This document shows positions 51,897 to 62,021 of a stretch of DNA of 64,000 nucleotides, piece by piece. Positions within the stretch are counted from its first letter, which is position 1, and each line of letters begins with the position of its first letter. A program made the translations under genes and the position numbers. A model generated the notes under the pieces. It was given only the letters and a program-made list of their open reading frames with translations, did no database searches and had not been told where the DNA came from. The stretch is from an uncultured Emergencia sp. (GTDB lineage: Bacteria > Bacillota > Clostridia > Peptostreptococcales > Anaerovoracaceae), in assembly GCA_904420065.1 (NCBI GenBank), contig CAJFTU010000011.1, positions 1-64,000 on the forward strand, written 5' to 3'.

Positions 51897-53297
51897 TTAG
51901 AATAATCCTAAACCGAAGAAGCTGTTCATCTGACCTACAAAGACGAAGAGCAGGAATACCGGGGCGATCCACTTGAGGCAGATCTTGACAAAGGATCTGG
52001 TCTTGTACTGGCTGCCCAGTTTCACTTCGTCGTCGATGTAATTCGGATAGATCCAACCGATCATGATGGCCATGAACAGGCAGCCCAGAGGCATCATGAA
52101 TCCTTCAGCAAACAGATCGAAGGTATCCAGCCACGTTCCCAGTCCAAACAGATGAGGCAGAGGACCCGCGCCCATAGCGTCGATTGCGACGATCAAAGAA
52201 CCGACGGTAGTGATTGCGATGATGGTCCAACTGATCTTGGTTCTGCTCGGCTTTTTTCCTTTTTCCCTTGCTCTATCAAGGAAAGCGGCTACGGCGCCTT
52301 CGAGCATACCGATGGAAGAAGTCAGCGCAGCGAAGAATACCAGCAGATAGAAGATGGTTCCAAAGATCGGGCCGGCAGATCCCATCGAGTTGAATACAGT
52401 CTGCAGGGTTACAAAGAGCATTCCCGGACCGGCAGCCGGTTCCATGCCTGCGGCAAATGTGGCCGGGATGGTCGCCAGAGCGGCAAGAAGCGCCACGGAA
52501 GTATCCATGATCGGCACGAGAATCGCGTTCTTTTCCAGGTTTTCGCTTTTGCTCAGGTAAGATCCGTATGTAATCATGCAGCCGGATGCCAGCGACAGAG
52601 AGAAAAAGAGCTGTCCGCCGGCGAGACCGAGAACGGTGATCCAGCCGGTTCCCTTAAATACTTCCAGGTTTGGTTTAAAGATGAATTCCAGACCTTCTCC
52701 CGCACCTTCGAGGGTACAGCTGCGGATTACGGTGATTACCAGCAGGATAGCCAGACCCGGCATGGCCACGGTGCAGAACTTCTCTATACCGCCTGAAACA
52801 CCTTTCATGACGATGAATACGGTCAGTACGATGAAGATGCCCGCATATACAATCGGAGCGGCGCCGCTGGATACGAACGTATCGAAGTAGGATTGGCTGT
52901 CGCCGCCGCCGATACCCCAGCCAGCTCCGAAGATATCGCCCACGTTGGCGATGATGTACTTGATGACGTATCCGCCCAGTACGCAGTAGAACGTCAGCAG
53001 GAAGAACGGGGTCAGGATAGCGATCCAGCCGTTAAATGCGAAGCGCTTATCGATTTTTTCATAAGAACCGATGGCGCTCAGCTGTCCTTTACGTCCGATG
53101 GCGAACTCGCCCAGCATACACGGGTAGCCGACGAGAATAGCCAGAACCAGATAAAGGATTAGAAAGGCAAAGCCTCCTCCGTTTCCCATCTTGTAAGGGA
53201 AACCCCAGAGGTTGCCGAGACCGACTGCAGAGCCTACCGCAGCCATCAGGAAGCCAAAATTGCTTTTAAATTGGTCTTTATTGGATTGTTGTTCCAT
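51897..53297 (-). CDS. Sodium-dependent transporter, NSS/SNF family (paralogue)
   Basis: FLMAAVGSAVGLGNLWGFPYKMGNGGG; start at MEQQSNKDQ after aggaggt. Confidence 0.94.
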   Translation of the reverse strand: MEQQSNKDQFKSNFGFLMAAVGSAVGLGNLWGFPYKMGNGGGFAFLILYLVLAILVGYPCMLGEFAIGRKGQLSAIGSYEKIDKRFAFNGWIAILTPFFLLTFYCVLGGYVIKYIIANVGDIFGAGWGIGGGDSQSYFDTFVSSGAAPIVYAGIFIVLTVFIVMKGVSGGIEKFCTVAMPGLAILLVITVIRSCTLEGAGEGLEFIFKPNLEVFKGTGWITVLGLAGGQLFFSLSLASGCMITYGSYLSKSENLEKNAILVPIMDTSVALLAALATIPATFAAGMEPAAGPGMLFVTLQTVFNSMGSAGPIFGTIFYLLVFFAALTSSIGMLEGAVAAFLDRAREKGKKPSRTKISWTIIAITTVGSLIVAIDAMGAGPLPHLFGLGTWLDTFDLFAEGFMMPLGCLFMAIMIGWIYPNYIDDEVKLGSQYKTRSFVKICLKWIAPVFLLFVFVGQMNSFFGLGLF

Positions 53298-53698
53298 TGA
53301 ACTACCTCCTAAAAAAATTAAATAAATGCAGTAACGGGATTGTTTATTCAACCCTATTTCATTATAAACTGAGTATTAAGGTAAAGTCAATTTGTATACA
53401 ATTTGAATGCAAAGCTGTCAGGTAAATCACAGAGTTGACGGACGGATTTGTTTTCAAAAGATAAATTTTGCTTTAATTGTTATTTTTTTGTCGATAATCG
53501 GCGAAAGATTCCTGTCGTCCCGTATTCCATGAATATTCTCCGGGTTCTAAAAAAGTGCAATATTTCATAACAAAAGTAGAAAGGATGCGTGTTATAATAG
53601 AGCTGACCTGAACAGGCGGCCTTACCGTCTGCAGGGAAAATCGACAGAAGAAACTAGACCTCCGATCCGAAATAAGGGCCGGGAAGAAAGGAAGAGAG

Positions 53699-54187
53699 AT
53701 GGCTATAGAGAAAGTAAGAGCGTATTTCGAGCAGTTGGGTATCGCTGACAGAATACAGGAGTTTGACGTGTCAAGCGCCACAGTGGAACTGGCGGCGCAG
53801 GCGGTCGGCGTTGAGGGCGCCAGGATATGCAAGACGCTGTCCTTCAAGAGTCCGGAGGGCTGCATTTTAATCCAGACAGCGGGAGATACCAAGATCGACA
53901 ACAGTAAGTTTAAGGGGTTTTTCGGTATGAAAGCGAAAATGCTGTCGCCGGAAGAGGTGTTGATGTATACAGGGCATGCGGTAGGGGGAGTCTGCGCTTT
54001 TGCGGTAGAGAATCCCCAGGTAAAGATCTACTGCGACCAGTCGTTGAAACGGTTCGACACCGTGTTTCCTGCCTGCGGAAGTGCAAACAGCGCGATCGAG
54101 CTTACCTGCAGCGAACTTTTCAATTATTCCCGGGCGTTGGAATGGATCGACGTAAGTAAAGTGATAGAAGCGAAAAGTGAAAAATAG
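53699..54187 (+). CDS. YbaK/EbsC family aminoacyl-tRNA deacylase-like protein
   Basis: AAQAVGVEGARICKTLSFKSPEGCILIQTAGDTKIDNSKFK. Confidence 0.9.
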   Translation: MAIEKVRAYFEQLGIADRIQEFDVSSATVELAAQAVGVEGARICKTLSFKSPEGCILIQTAGDTKIDNSKFKGFFGMKAKMLSPEEVLMYTGHAVGGVCAFAVENPQVKIYCDQSLKRFDTVFPACGSANSAIELTCSELFNYSRALEWIDVSKVIEAKSEK

Positions 54188-54202
54188 AAGAAAGGGGATT
54201 AG

Positions 54203-55078
54203 ATGAGAACAATACAGAAAGACAGCAAGGTGAAAAAAGAAGTAAAACGACTTCTGTTCTGTACGGTCGGAGCAGTGGTTATCGCGTTTAATATCAAAAG
54301 TTTCGTCAATACAGGCGGATTGTTTCCCAGTGGATTCAGCGGAATTACGCTTTTGATCCAGCAGATCTGTGATACGTACTTTGATTTTTCCGTTCCTTAT
54401 TCTGCCGTTTATATTCCGCTGAACCTGCCGCCGATCTATATCGGCATACGGTATCTGGGAAAGAAATTTACCTTCTATTCCATCTACGTCATCGCTTTGA
54501 GCAGTATTATGACGGATCTGCTGCCCGCTTTCAGGATAACCAATGATGTGCTGCTGATCTGTATTTTCGGCGGAATCATCAACGGCATATCGGTTTGTCT
54601 GTGCCTTTTTGTCGGAGCCAGCGCAGGCGGTACGGATTTTATCTCCATTTACTTTTCTGAGAAGAAGGGAATAGACGCATGGAATTACATCTTTATGGGA
54701 AATGTGTGTATACTGATTACGGCCGGTATACTCTTCGGCTTTGATCGGGCACTCTACTCGATCATCTTTCAGTTCTGCAGCACCCAGATCATTCAGATGC
54801 TGTATAAGAGGTATCAGAAGCACACTTTGCTGATCATCACCGATCAGCCCAGTGCCGTATACGGAAGAATCAGCGAGATTACTCACCACGACGCCACGCT
54901 GTTCAAGGGCACCGGCTGTTATGAAGGCGCGGAAAGGAACATGGTCTATTCGGTAGTCTCCAGTGAAGAGGTGAATATGCTGACGAAAGAAATCCGCGAA
55001 ATCGATCCAAAGGCGTTTATCAATGTGATTAAGACCGAACAGGTTAACGGAAGGTTTTATCGCAGACCCAATGACTGA
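54203..55078 (+). CDS. YitT family membrane protein
   Basis: TM region plus C-terminal FYRRPND-type DUF2179 domain. Confidence 0.9.
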   Translation: MRTIQKDSKVKKEVKRLLFCTVGAVVIAFNIKSFVNTGGLFPSGFSGITLLIQQICDTYFDFSVPYSAVYIPLNLPPIYIGIRYLGKKFTFYSIYVIALSSIMTDLLPAFRITNDVLLICIFGGIINGISVCLCLFVGASAGGTDFISIYFSEKKGIDAWNYIFMGNVCILITAGILFGFDRALYSIIFQFCSTQIIQMLYKRYQKHTLLIITDQPSAVYGRISEITHHDATLFKGTGCYEGAERNMVYSVVSSEEVNMLTKEIREIDPKAFINVIKTEQVNGRFYRRPND

Positions 55079-55119
55079 GGCTTCTGCGGCGGATAAAGAG
55101 ATAAAGGAGAAACAAGGCG

Positions 55120-55707
55120 ATGAATTTTTTGGAAGAACGGATCGTAAAGGATGGGGTTGTAAAAGAGGGAGGAGTGCTCAAGGTGGACAGCTTCCTCAAT
55201 CATCAAATGGATATACAGCTATTCGAGACAATGGGCGAAGAGTTCAAACGCCGTTTTGCAGGCAAAGCCATCAACAAAATTTTAACCATCGAGGCGTCGG
55301 GCATCGGTATCGCCTGCATTGCGGCCAGGCATTTTGACGTTCCCGTAGTCTTCGCGAAGAAAACAAAGAGCATCAATATAGACGGTGAAGTCTATGCCGC
55401 CGAGGTGGAGTCCTTTACGCACCAAACGGTAAACCGTGTGATCGTATCGAAAAAGTTTCTTTCTGCTGAAGACCGGGTGCTGATCATCGATGATTTTCTC
55501 GCCAACGGATGCGCTTTGCAAGGCTTGATTCAGATCGTCGAAGGAGCCGGCGCCCGTGTGGAGGGAATCGGAATAGCGATAGAAAAAGGTTTTCAGCCGG
55601 GCGGACAGCGGATCCGGGAAAGGGGATATCAGCTGGAATCGCTGGCTATTGTAGAGGATATGGATTGCCGTACCGGAAAAATCCGGTTTCGTCCGCAGAA
55701 GGTGTAA
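55120..55707 (+). CDS. xpt: Xanthine phosphoribosyltransferase
   Basis: [50 protein letters not shown] motif. Confidence 0.96.
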   Translation: MNFLEERIVKDGVVKEGGVLKVDSFLNHQMDIQLFETMGEEFKRRFAGKAINKILTIEASGIGIACIAARHFDVPVVFAKKTKSINIDGEVYAAEVESFTHQTVNRVIVSKKFLSAEDRVLIIDDFLANGCALQGLIQIVEGAGARVEGIGIAIEKGFQPGGQRIRERGYQLESLAIVEDMDCRTGKIRFRPQKV

Positions 55708-55796
55708 GGCGTGGATATAGCCCGATTATATCGGATAGCTGTTTATTGTGTTTTTATCCGGCCTGTGCTATGATGCACAGGAGAGGAGGAGGTTTA

Positions 55797-56684
55797 TTGG
55801 AACTTCGCGTATTGAACTATTTTCTGGCTATCGCCAGGGAAGAGAACATCACCAAAGCGGCCAGGCTGCTCCATATCACCCAGCCCACTCTTTCGAGGCA
55901 GATCATGCAGCTGGAGGAAGAGCTGGGTGTAAAGCTGTTTTATCGGAGCAATCATCACATCGTGCTGACCGAAGAGGGGATGCTGCTCAAGCGGCGGGCG
56001 CAGGAGCTGCTCAGCCTGGCGGAAAAGACGAAAAAAGATTTTCTTCGCAGAGATCAGAATCTGACGGGGGAAATCATGATCGGCAGCGGGGAATTTCTGG
56101 GAACCAAGCTGTTTTCAGAGATGATGGCGGCCTTTCAGAAGAAACATCCCCTGGTTCGCTATCAGATCTACAGCGGAAATGCGGTCAACATAAAGGATTA
56201 CATCGAAAGAGGGCTGTTGGATCTTGGCGTGATGGGAGAGCCTGTAGACATCCGCAAATACGAATTCATCTCCATGCCGGTCAAAGAGAAATAGGGCGTT
56301 TTGGTACGGGCAGATGCAGAACTGGCCAAGAAGGAATACGTTCAGGTAGAGGATCTGATCGAGATGCCGATGGTCATCGCTTCCCGCGATCTGAGAAGCG
56401 AGCTGGGAAGCTGGTTTGGAGACGCCTTTGATCATCTGCACATTATGGCGAAGGGAAACCTTCCTTATAATGAAGCGATGATGGTCAGCAGCGGAATCGG
56501 GATAGCGATCTGTATCCAGCTCCACTGCGCCTATGAAGATCTCAAGTTCATCCCTCTGTACCCGGCTGTAGAGACGCGTACGGCTCTTGTCTGGAAAAAA
56601 GACCAGATTTTTCCGCCGACCACGGCGGCATTTATCGAGTTCATCAGGCAGTATATTGCCGATGTGACGGATCGCAAAAAGTAA
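55797..56684 (+). pseudogene. LysR family transcriptional regulator interrupted by an in-frame TAG at 56292-56294
   Basis: MELRVLNYFLAIAREENITKAARLLHITQPTLSRQIMQLEEELGVKLF... then KEK*GVLVRADAELAKKEYVQV in the same frame. Confidence 0.8.
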
Positions 56685-56712
56685 AACAAGAAATACAGCA
56701 AAAGAAGAAACA

Positions 56713-56741
56713 GCGCAGTTAAACCGCGCTGCTTTTTTCTA
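56713..56741 (+). terminator. Rho-independent terminator
   Basis: CAGCGC...GCGCTGCTTTTTTC. Confidence 0.75.
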
Positions 56742-56824
56742 CATATATGTTATTATTTTTAAAAAAATAACGATGCTGTCTGCGGAGTGTCAGGTCTGCG
56801 GAATACCGTTCAAAGAGAGGTGAT

Positions 56825-57202
56825 TCAGTTCCTGCTTTCTTCAGTTGGACATGCGATTTCGACCATGGCTTCGATCATGTGGTGAAGGAGCTGGGCCTGT
56901 TCCGTATCGGCGGCTTTGTAGTAGACCTCTTTTCCGTCCCGGCGGCTCACGATGAGACCGCCGCTTTTCAGCTGTCTCAGATGATGAGATACGGCAGGAC
57001 TGCTCATGTCTACCAGTGCGGAGATATTGATGACGCATTCTTCGCAGTGACACAGAAGCCAAAAGATCCGGATGCGGCTCCCATCGCCCAGCTGTTTGAA
57101 GATATCCGCAACGGTCTGGAACTTGTCGACGTTAGGCATATCTTTCAGTTTTTCTTCTGCCTTCTGTCCGTGATCATGGGGAAGTTTTTTTTCTGTCGTC
57201 AT
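56825..57202 (-). CDS. ArsR family metalloregulator
   Basis: ECVINISALVDMSSPAVSHHLRQLKSGGLIVSRRDGKEVYY with CHCEEC metal motif. Confidence 0.94.
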   Translation of the reverse strand: MTTEKKLPHDHGQKAEEKLKDMPNVDKFQTVADIFKQLGDGSRIRIFWLLCHCEECVINISALVDMSSPAVSHHLRQLKSGGLIVSRRDGKEVYYKAADTEQAQLLHHMIEAMVEIACPTEESRN

Positions 57203-57343
57203 AGGTAACCTCCTGTTCTATAAGGGATATTCTACCATAATCCTGTTCTGCTGCAACCGGATTTTTATGGGGAAAGAAAAATTCCCATTCTTTTTGAAAA
57301 ACGTGTTGACTTTTTTGAAGAATGGTGTATATTAAAATTAACA

Positions 57344-57361
57344 ATTAAGCATTCGTTTAAT
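57344..57361. promoter_or_regulatory. Putative ArsR operator 1: ATTAAGCATTCGTTTAAT
   Basis: Imperfect palindrome, shared with 57705-57722. Confidence 0.5.
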
Positions 57362-57402
57362 CGATTGCGTGCAGAGCTATGGGAATCAAAGGAGATAATA
57401 CG

Positions 57403-57621
57403 ATGAAGAAGACTTATAAGATCGATGTAGACTGTGCAAACTGCGCCAATAAAATGGAAGCGGCAGCCAAGAATACCGACGGCGTCAAGGACGCAGTCGT
57501 AAACTTTATGGCGTTGAAAATGATCGTAGAGTTTGAAGAGGGACGTAAACCGGAGGAGGTCATGCCGGAAGTGCGCAAGAACTGCCAAAAAGTTGAGTCT
57601 GACTGCGAGGTATTTCTGTAG
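57403..57621 (+). CDS. Heavy-metal-associated (HMA) domain protein
   Basis: MKKTYKIDVDCANCANKMEAAAKNTDGVKDAVVNF. Confidence 0.92.
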   Translation: MKKTYKIDVDCANCANKMEAAAKNTDGVKDAVVNFMALKMIVEFEEGRKPEEVMPEVRKNCQKVESDCEVFL

Positions 57622-57640
57622 ACCGTATTTTCATATGCAA

Positions 57641-57686
57641 GAGGGCGCCCTTAACGGCAATCCCGGCCGGATAAGGGTGCTTTCTT
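57641..57686 (+). terminator. Hairpin terminator between the HMA gene and the P-type ATPase
   Basis: AAGAGGGCGCCCTTA...TAAGGGTGCTTTCTT. Confidence 0.55.
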
Positions 57687-57704
57687 GACGAATACAAATA
57701 AATG

Positions 57705-57722
57705 ATTAAGCAAATATTTAAT
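57705..57722. promoter_or_regulatory. Putative ArsR operator 2: ATTAAGCAAATATTTAAT
   Basis: Imperfect palindrome matching 57344-57361. Confidence 0.5.
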
Positions 57723-57741
57723 TATAGAGAGGTGATATCTC

Positions 57742-59697
57742 ATGTCCAGAAAGCAGAAGAAGATGCTGATCCGCATAATTATCGCGTCAATACTCCTGAT
57801 CGGGGTGAGTTTTGTGCCGATGGAGACTGTCGGCAGATATATCGTTTCGCTGCTTGGCGCACAAGCTGCAGGATTATCAGTAAAAGAAGCCGCCAATGGA
57901 GCGGGACTTGTGCTCTATCTGATCCCTTACTTTATCATCGGCTATGATATTCTGCTCAAAGCATTGAAGGGGATAAGAAACCGTCAGGTATTTGATGAGA
58001 ATTTTCTGATGGCTGTCGCTACAGTCGGCGCTATCGCTATCGCTCTTTACGACCAGAGCGGAGAATATACGGAGGCTATCGCTGTAATGCTGTTCTATCA
58101 GGTGGGCGAGCTGTTCCAGAGTTATGCGGTAGGGAAAAGCCGGCGCAATATCAGCGATCTGATGGATATTCGTCCGGATTATGCCAATGTGGAAATCAAC
58201 GGCAGGCTGGAACAGGTCGATCCGGACGAGGTGGAGATCGGCAGCGTAATCGTCGTTCAACCGGGAGAAAAGGTACCTATCGACGGTATCGCAGAGGAAG
58301 GCAGTTCTTCCCTGAACACCAGCGCTCTTACCGGGGAAAGTCTTCCGCGGGATGTGAAGGAAGGCGACGAGATTATCAGCGGCTGCATCAATATGACCGG
58401 TTTGCTGAAGATAAGGACAACAAAGGAGTTTGGCGAATCTACGGTTTCAAAGATTTTGGATCTGGTAGAAAACGCCAGCTCCAGGAAGTCCAAGTCAGAA
58501 GCTTTCATTTCCAGATTTGCCCGCGTATATACGCCGGCGGTTTGCTTTGCCGCTCTGGCTCTGGCGGTTCTGCCTCCCCTTGTCCGCCTCTTTTTCATGG
58601 ACACGACGGCGGAGTGGGACATATGGATTTACCGCGCGCTGACGTTCCTGGTCATCAGCTGCCCATGCGCGTTGGTCATCAGCATACCTCTCAGCTTTTT
58701 TGCCGGCATCGGCGGCGCCAGCAAAGCCGGCGTACTGGTGAAAGGATCCAATTATCTGGAAAGCCTTTCGAAGACCAAAATCGTTGTATTTGACAAGACC
58801 GGTACACTGACCCAGGGCGTCTTCCAGGTCAACGAAATCCACCACAGTGATATGCCTGAGGATAAACTCATAGAATACGCGGCCCTGGCGGAAAGCTCAT
58901 CCTCTCATCCGATCAGCAAGAGCCTGCAGAGGGCCTACGGAAAGGAAATCGATCGATCCCGGGTGACGGATATACGGGAGATCAGCGGAAACGGCGTTAT
59001 TGCCAAGGTTGACGGTATAGAGGTGGCGGCCGGAAACGACAAATTGATGGATCAGCTGGGGATTACGTACATCGGCTGTCATTCCGTAGGAACGATCATT
59101 CACATGGCCGTAGGAGGAAAATACGCCGGACATATCGTTATTTCCGATGTTGTCAAACCCCGCGCAGCAGAGGCCATAAGACAGCTCAGAAATGCCGGTG
59201 TGCGCAGGATTGTTATGCTGACCGGCGACTCACGCAGCGCAGGAGAAAAGGTGGGTAAGGAACTGGGACTGGATCAGGTCTGCAGCGAACTGCTTCCGGC
59301 GGACAAGGTGGCGAAGGTGGAAGAACTGATCGCCGGAAAACCGGAAAAGGCGAAGCTGGCCTTTGTGGGCGACGGTATCAACGATGCGCCGGTATTGAGC
59401 CGGGCGGACATCGGCATTGCCATGGGCGCGATGGGATCTGACGCCGCCATCGAAGCGGCCGACGTGGTGCTGATGGATGACGATCCGATGCAGATTCCGA
59501 AGGCGATAAAGATTTCCCGAAAGTGTCTGCGGATCGTATATCAGAATATCGTATTTGCTATCGGCATTAAGCTGATCTGTCTTGTTCTTGGCGCAGTGGG
59601 CATCGCCAATATGTGGCTGGCCATCTTCGCCGATGTGGGAGTAATGATTATCGCTGTACTCAATGCGATTCGAGCTCTCTTTGTAAAAAATCTGTAA
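57742..59697 (+). CDS. Heavy-metal translocating P-type ATPase (CadA/ZntA type)
   Basis: SCPCALVISIPL; DKTGTLTQG; GDGINDAPVLSRADIGIAMG. Confidence 0.95.
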   Translation: MSRKQKKMLIRIIIASILLIGVSFVPMETVGRYIVSLLGAQAAGLSVKEAANGAGLVLYLIPYFIIGYDILLKALKGIRNRQVFDENFLMAVATVGAIAIALYDQSGEYTEAIAVMLFYQVGELFQSYAVGKSRRNISDLMDIRPDYANVEINGRLEQVDPDEVEIGSVIVVQPGEKVPIDGIAEEGSSSLNTSALTGESLPRDVKEGDEIISGCINMTGLLKIRTTKEFGESTVSKILDLVENASSRKSKSEAFISRFARVYTPAVCFAALALAVLPPLVRLFFMDTTAEWDIWIYRALTFLVISCPCALVISIPLSFFAGIGGASKAGVLVKGSNYLESLSKTKIVVFDKTGTLTQGVFQVNEIHHSDMPEDKLIEYAALAESSSSHPISKSLQRAYGKEIDRSRVTDIREISGNGVIAKVDGIEVAAGNDKLMDQLGITYIGCHSVGTIIHMAVGGKYAGHIVISDVVKPRAAEAIRQLRNAGVRRIVMLTGDSRSAGEKVGKELGLDQVCSELLPADKVAKVEELIAGKPEKAKLAFVGDGINDAPVLSRADIGIAMGAMGSDAAIEAADVVLMDDDPMQIPKAIKISRKCLRIVYQNIVFAIGIKLICLVLGAVGIANMWLAIFADVGVMIIAVLNAIRALFVKNL

Positions 59698-59759
59698 TGG
59701 TGAATTACCAGTCAAAGCAGGCAGTTCCGTCTGGCTGCTTTAACCGGATGCAGAATCGA

Positions 59760-59808
59760 GCCGCAGCCCTTTGCCGAATATATCGGTAAAGGGCTGCGGC
59801 AGTTTTAG
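59760..59808. terminator. Bidirectional terminator
   Basis: GCCGCAGCCCTTTgCCGA...TCGGtAAAGGGCTGCGGC then TTTTAG. Confidence 0.85.
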
Positions 59809-61103
59809 TTTTCGGCATTGTTTTTAACAGGCAGCAATACGGTGACGGAGAATTGCTCTTCATCCGATGAGATGGAAAGCGTACCGCCGGACTGGGAAAC
59901 CAGGCCTCGAACGATAGAAAGGCCGAGGCCGCGCCGTCGACCGTTTCCTCTGCCTGAGGGAAGTGCAGCGGCTTTCTTTGAAGCGCCGGAAACGCTGTTC
60001 TCGATGTAATAGCTGAAATTGCTGCCGGATAGCCGTCCTTTGAGGAGAATCCTGCGTCGGGAAACGTCGGGAATTTTGCCGCATGCTTCTATGGCGTTGT
60101 CCAGCGTATTTGCGATCAGTGAGCAGAGTCCTACTTCGTCGATGCCGGGATTTTGAGGAAGCTCCAGGAAGATGCGGCAGTCGATTTGCCTTTCTGCAGC
60201 GAGTCGGTACTTTACGTTTAAGAGGGCGTTGACCGTCTCCATACGGTAGAATTCTTTTGGAGAGGCGGAAGAAATTTCCTGAGAAAGTTCTGACAGGTAG
60301 TTCTGCGCCTGCAGGACTTTTTCCTGGGTGATAAGGCTCTGGGCTACGCTCAGATGATTAGCCATGTCGTGACGGAGCTCGCGCACCCGCTTCTGCTCCC
60401 GGCGGAGATCCTCGTAGTAGGATTGCTGAGCCTGCAGCATATCCGCTGCGGCGGCTTCTCTGACCTTGTTGGAAACAAAAGCGCAGAGACGGCATATTCC
60501 CAGATTGGTCAAAATGCAGGCGGCACAGGCAGGCCAGATGGTGAACGTGCGGTAGTAAAGACTGACTTGCGCGATCAGGGTGATGGCGCCGAGAAAAGAG
60601 GAAAGACACAGAACAGAGATCATGAGCCAAATCTGCGCAGAGAGATGGGTTCGGGTCGGATTGAGCCACTTTCGGGTAAATCGAAGGATCAGCAGCCAGA
60701 AAGGTATCCGCAGGAGGGAAAACAGCAGATGAAGCGCGTTTTCGGCCAGCGGAGACATGTCCATCTGAAAAACGTGCAGCCAGATCACGTATCCGCCGTT
60801 TTCTGTCAGATAATAGAAAGAGATCCACAGCGGATAGACGATCAGAGTGACTGCCGTTTTGATCAGAAACGGATTGGTAAAAAACAGGAGAACGCCGGGA
60901 AGCAGAAAGATCAATATGCCCAGTGTGGCCGTAGTTTCACCGGGTAGGATTATGGGTGACGACAGGAAAAAGAGCAGGAGGTAAAACGATATGCGCGCCC
61001 ACTTCTGAGGGCGCAGAGTAAGGCAGCTTTCAAATACCCGGTAGATCAGACATGAAAGGATAAAGGAAAGGGGAAAATTGACCAGATAGGCGGGTTCGAA
61101 CAA
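59805..61103 (-). CDS. GHKL-domain sensor histidine kinase (AgrC-like)
   Basis: N-terminal TMs; RELRHDMANHLSVAQSLI; GLCSLIANTLDNAIEAC; GLGLSIVRGLV. Confidence 0.92.
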   Translation of the reverse strand: MFEPAYLVNFPLSFILSCLIYRVFESCLTLRPQKWARISFYLLLFFLSSPIILPGETTATLGILIFLLPGVLLFFTNPFLIKTAVTLIVYPLWISFYYLTENGGYVIWLHVFQMDMSPLAENALHLLFSLLRIPFWLLILRFTRKWLNPTRTHLSAQIWLMISVLCLSSFLGAITLIAQVSLYYRTFTIWPACAACILTNLGICRLCAFVSNKVREAAAADMLQAQQSYYEDLRREQKRVRELRHDMANHLSVAQSLITQEKVLQAQNYLSELSQEISSASPKEFYRMETVNALLNVKYRLAAERQIDCRIFLELPQNPGIDEVGLCSLIANTLDNAIEACGKIPDVSRRRILLKGRLSGSNFSYYIENSVSGASKKAAALPSGRGNGRRRGLGLSIVRGLVSQSGGTLSISSDEEQFSVTVLLPVKNNAEN

Positions 61104-61129
61104 GAGGATGCCTCCTTTCTTTTGTTTTT

Positions 61130-61834
61130 TTATTCGAGCATGTATCTGGCGTAGGCGATGGAGAGGGAGTGTTTGTAGGAGCGGCTGACCGGAAGAGGTA
61201 TTGTCCGTACAATGGCTCGGTTGGTTTCCGGCGAATCCAGATATTTCAGATTGATGATGTAGCGGTTATGTATGCGGACAAAACAAGAAGGAAGCCTGCT
61301 TTCCAAGTCGCTCAGCTTCCCGTAAAAAGAATGTGTTTCGTCAGCGGTTACGATGTGCACCTGATGGCGCTCGCTGAAAAAATACTGAATCATATCGAAG
61401 GGAATTCGCAGACTTCCTCTGCGGTGATCCAGAAAGAAACAGGTTTCTCTTGTCAGATCCAGTGTGGAAAGAGCGCTTCGCAGAGAAGCGATGATCTTCT
61501 CCTTTTTGTAGGGCTTCAGAATATAGTCCAGGGCGCGGACTTCATACCCCTGAAAAACGAATTCGGGATAGACCGTAACAAAGATGATTACGGCGGCAGG
61601 GTCCAGACTGCGTATTTTTCCGGCTGCGTCTATACCGTTTATATTGTCCAGTTTGATGTCCAGATATAAAATTTTCTGCCCCTGGATTTTTTCGTATTCC
61701 GATAAAAGCTCTTCGCCGGAAGAATATTCTGTGATCCGGTAGGAGATCCCTTTCAGTCCCAGTTCCGTCTCCAGAATCTGTTTTAATTCTCCCCGAAGCA
61801 CTTTGTCATCGTCGCAGATGATAATATTGAGCAT
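61130..61834 (-). CDS. LytTR-family response regulator
   Basis: MLNIIICDDDKVLRGELKQIL receiver; HQVHIVTADETHSFYGKLSDLESRLP...RIHNRYIINLKYL LytTR. Confidence 0.93.
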   Translation of the reverse strand: MLNIIICDDDKVLRGELKQILETELGLKGISYRITEYSSGEELLSEYEKIQGQKILYLDIKLDNINGIDAAGKIRSLDPAAVIIFVTVYPEFVFQGYEVRALDYILKPYKKEKIIASLRSALSTLDLTRETCFFLDHRRGSLRIPFDMIQYFFSERHQVHIVTADETHSFYGKLSDLESRLPSCFVRIHNRYIINLKYLDSPETNRAIVRTIPLPVSRSYKHSLSIAYARYMLE

Positions 61835-62021
61835 GTGTGATTCCGGGCCTTTCTTCATTTTCTTCATCAATCATACTACAGAAAATCGGCGATTTCATCT
61901 GGAAATACAAAACTTGCTGAAAAAGATGTCAAACGTGCAGACTTGCCGTATCGAAAAGGGCAAGGCGTTTTTTTATAATGTTTAATGTTTGCAAAAAACA
62001 AAAAGGGAGGAAAATGAGATG

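Noticed and set aside
53867-54889. 340-aa - strand ORF across ybaK and yitT
   Set aside because: Overlaps two confident + strand genes; no domain signature.
55509-55796. N-terminal extension of the 261-aa ORF over xpt
   Set aside because: Frame overlap with xpt; the LysR start is the TTG at 55797 after gaggaggaggt.
56292-56294. Amber codon as pyrrolysine or recoded codon
   Set aside because: TAG terminates many normal genes in the window and the position fits a TGG Trp mutation; no pyl genes seen.
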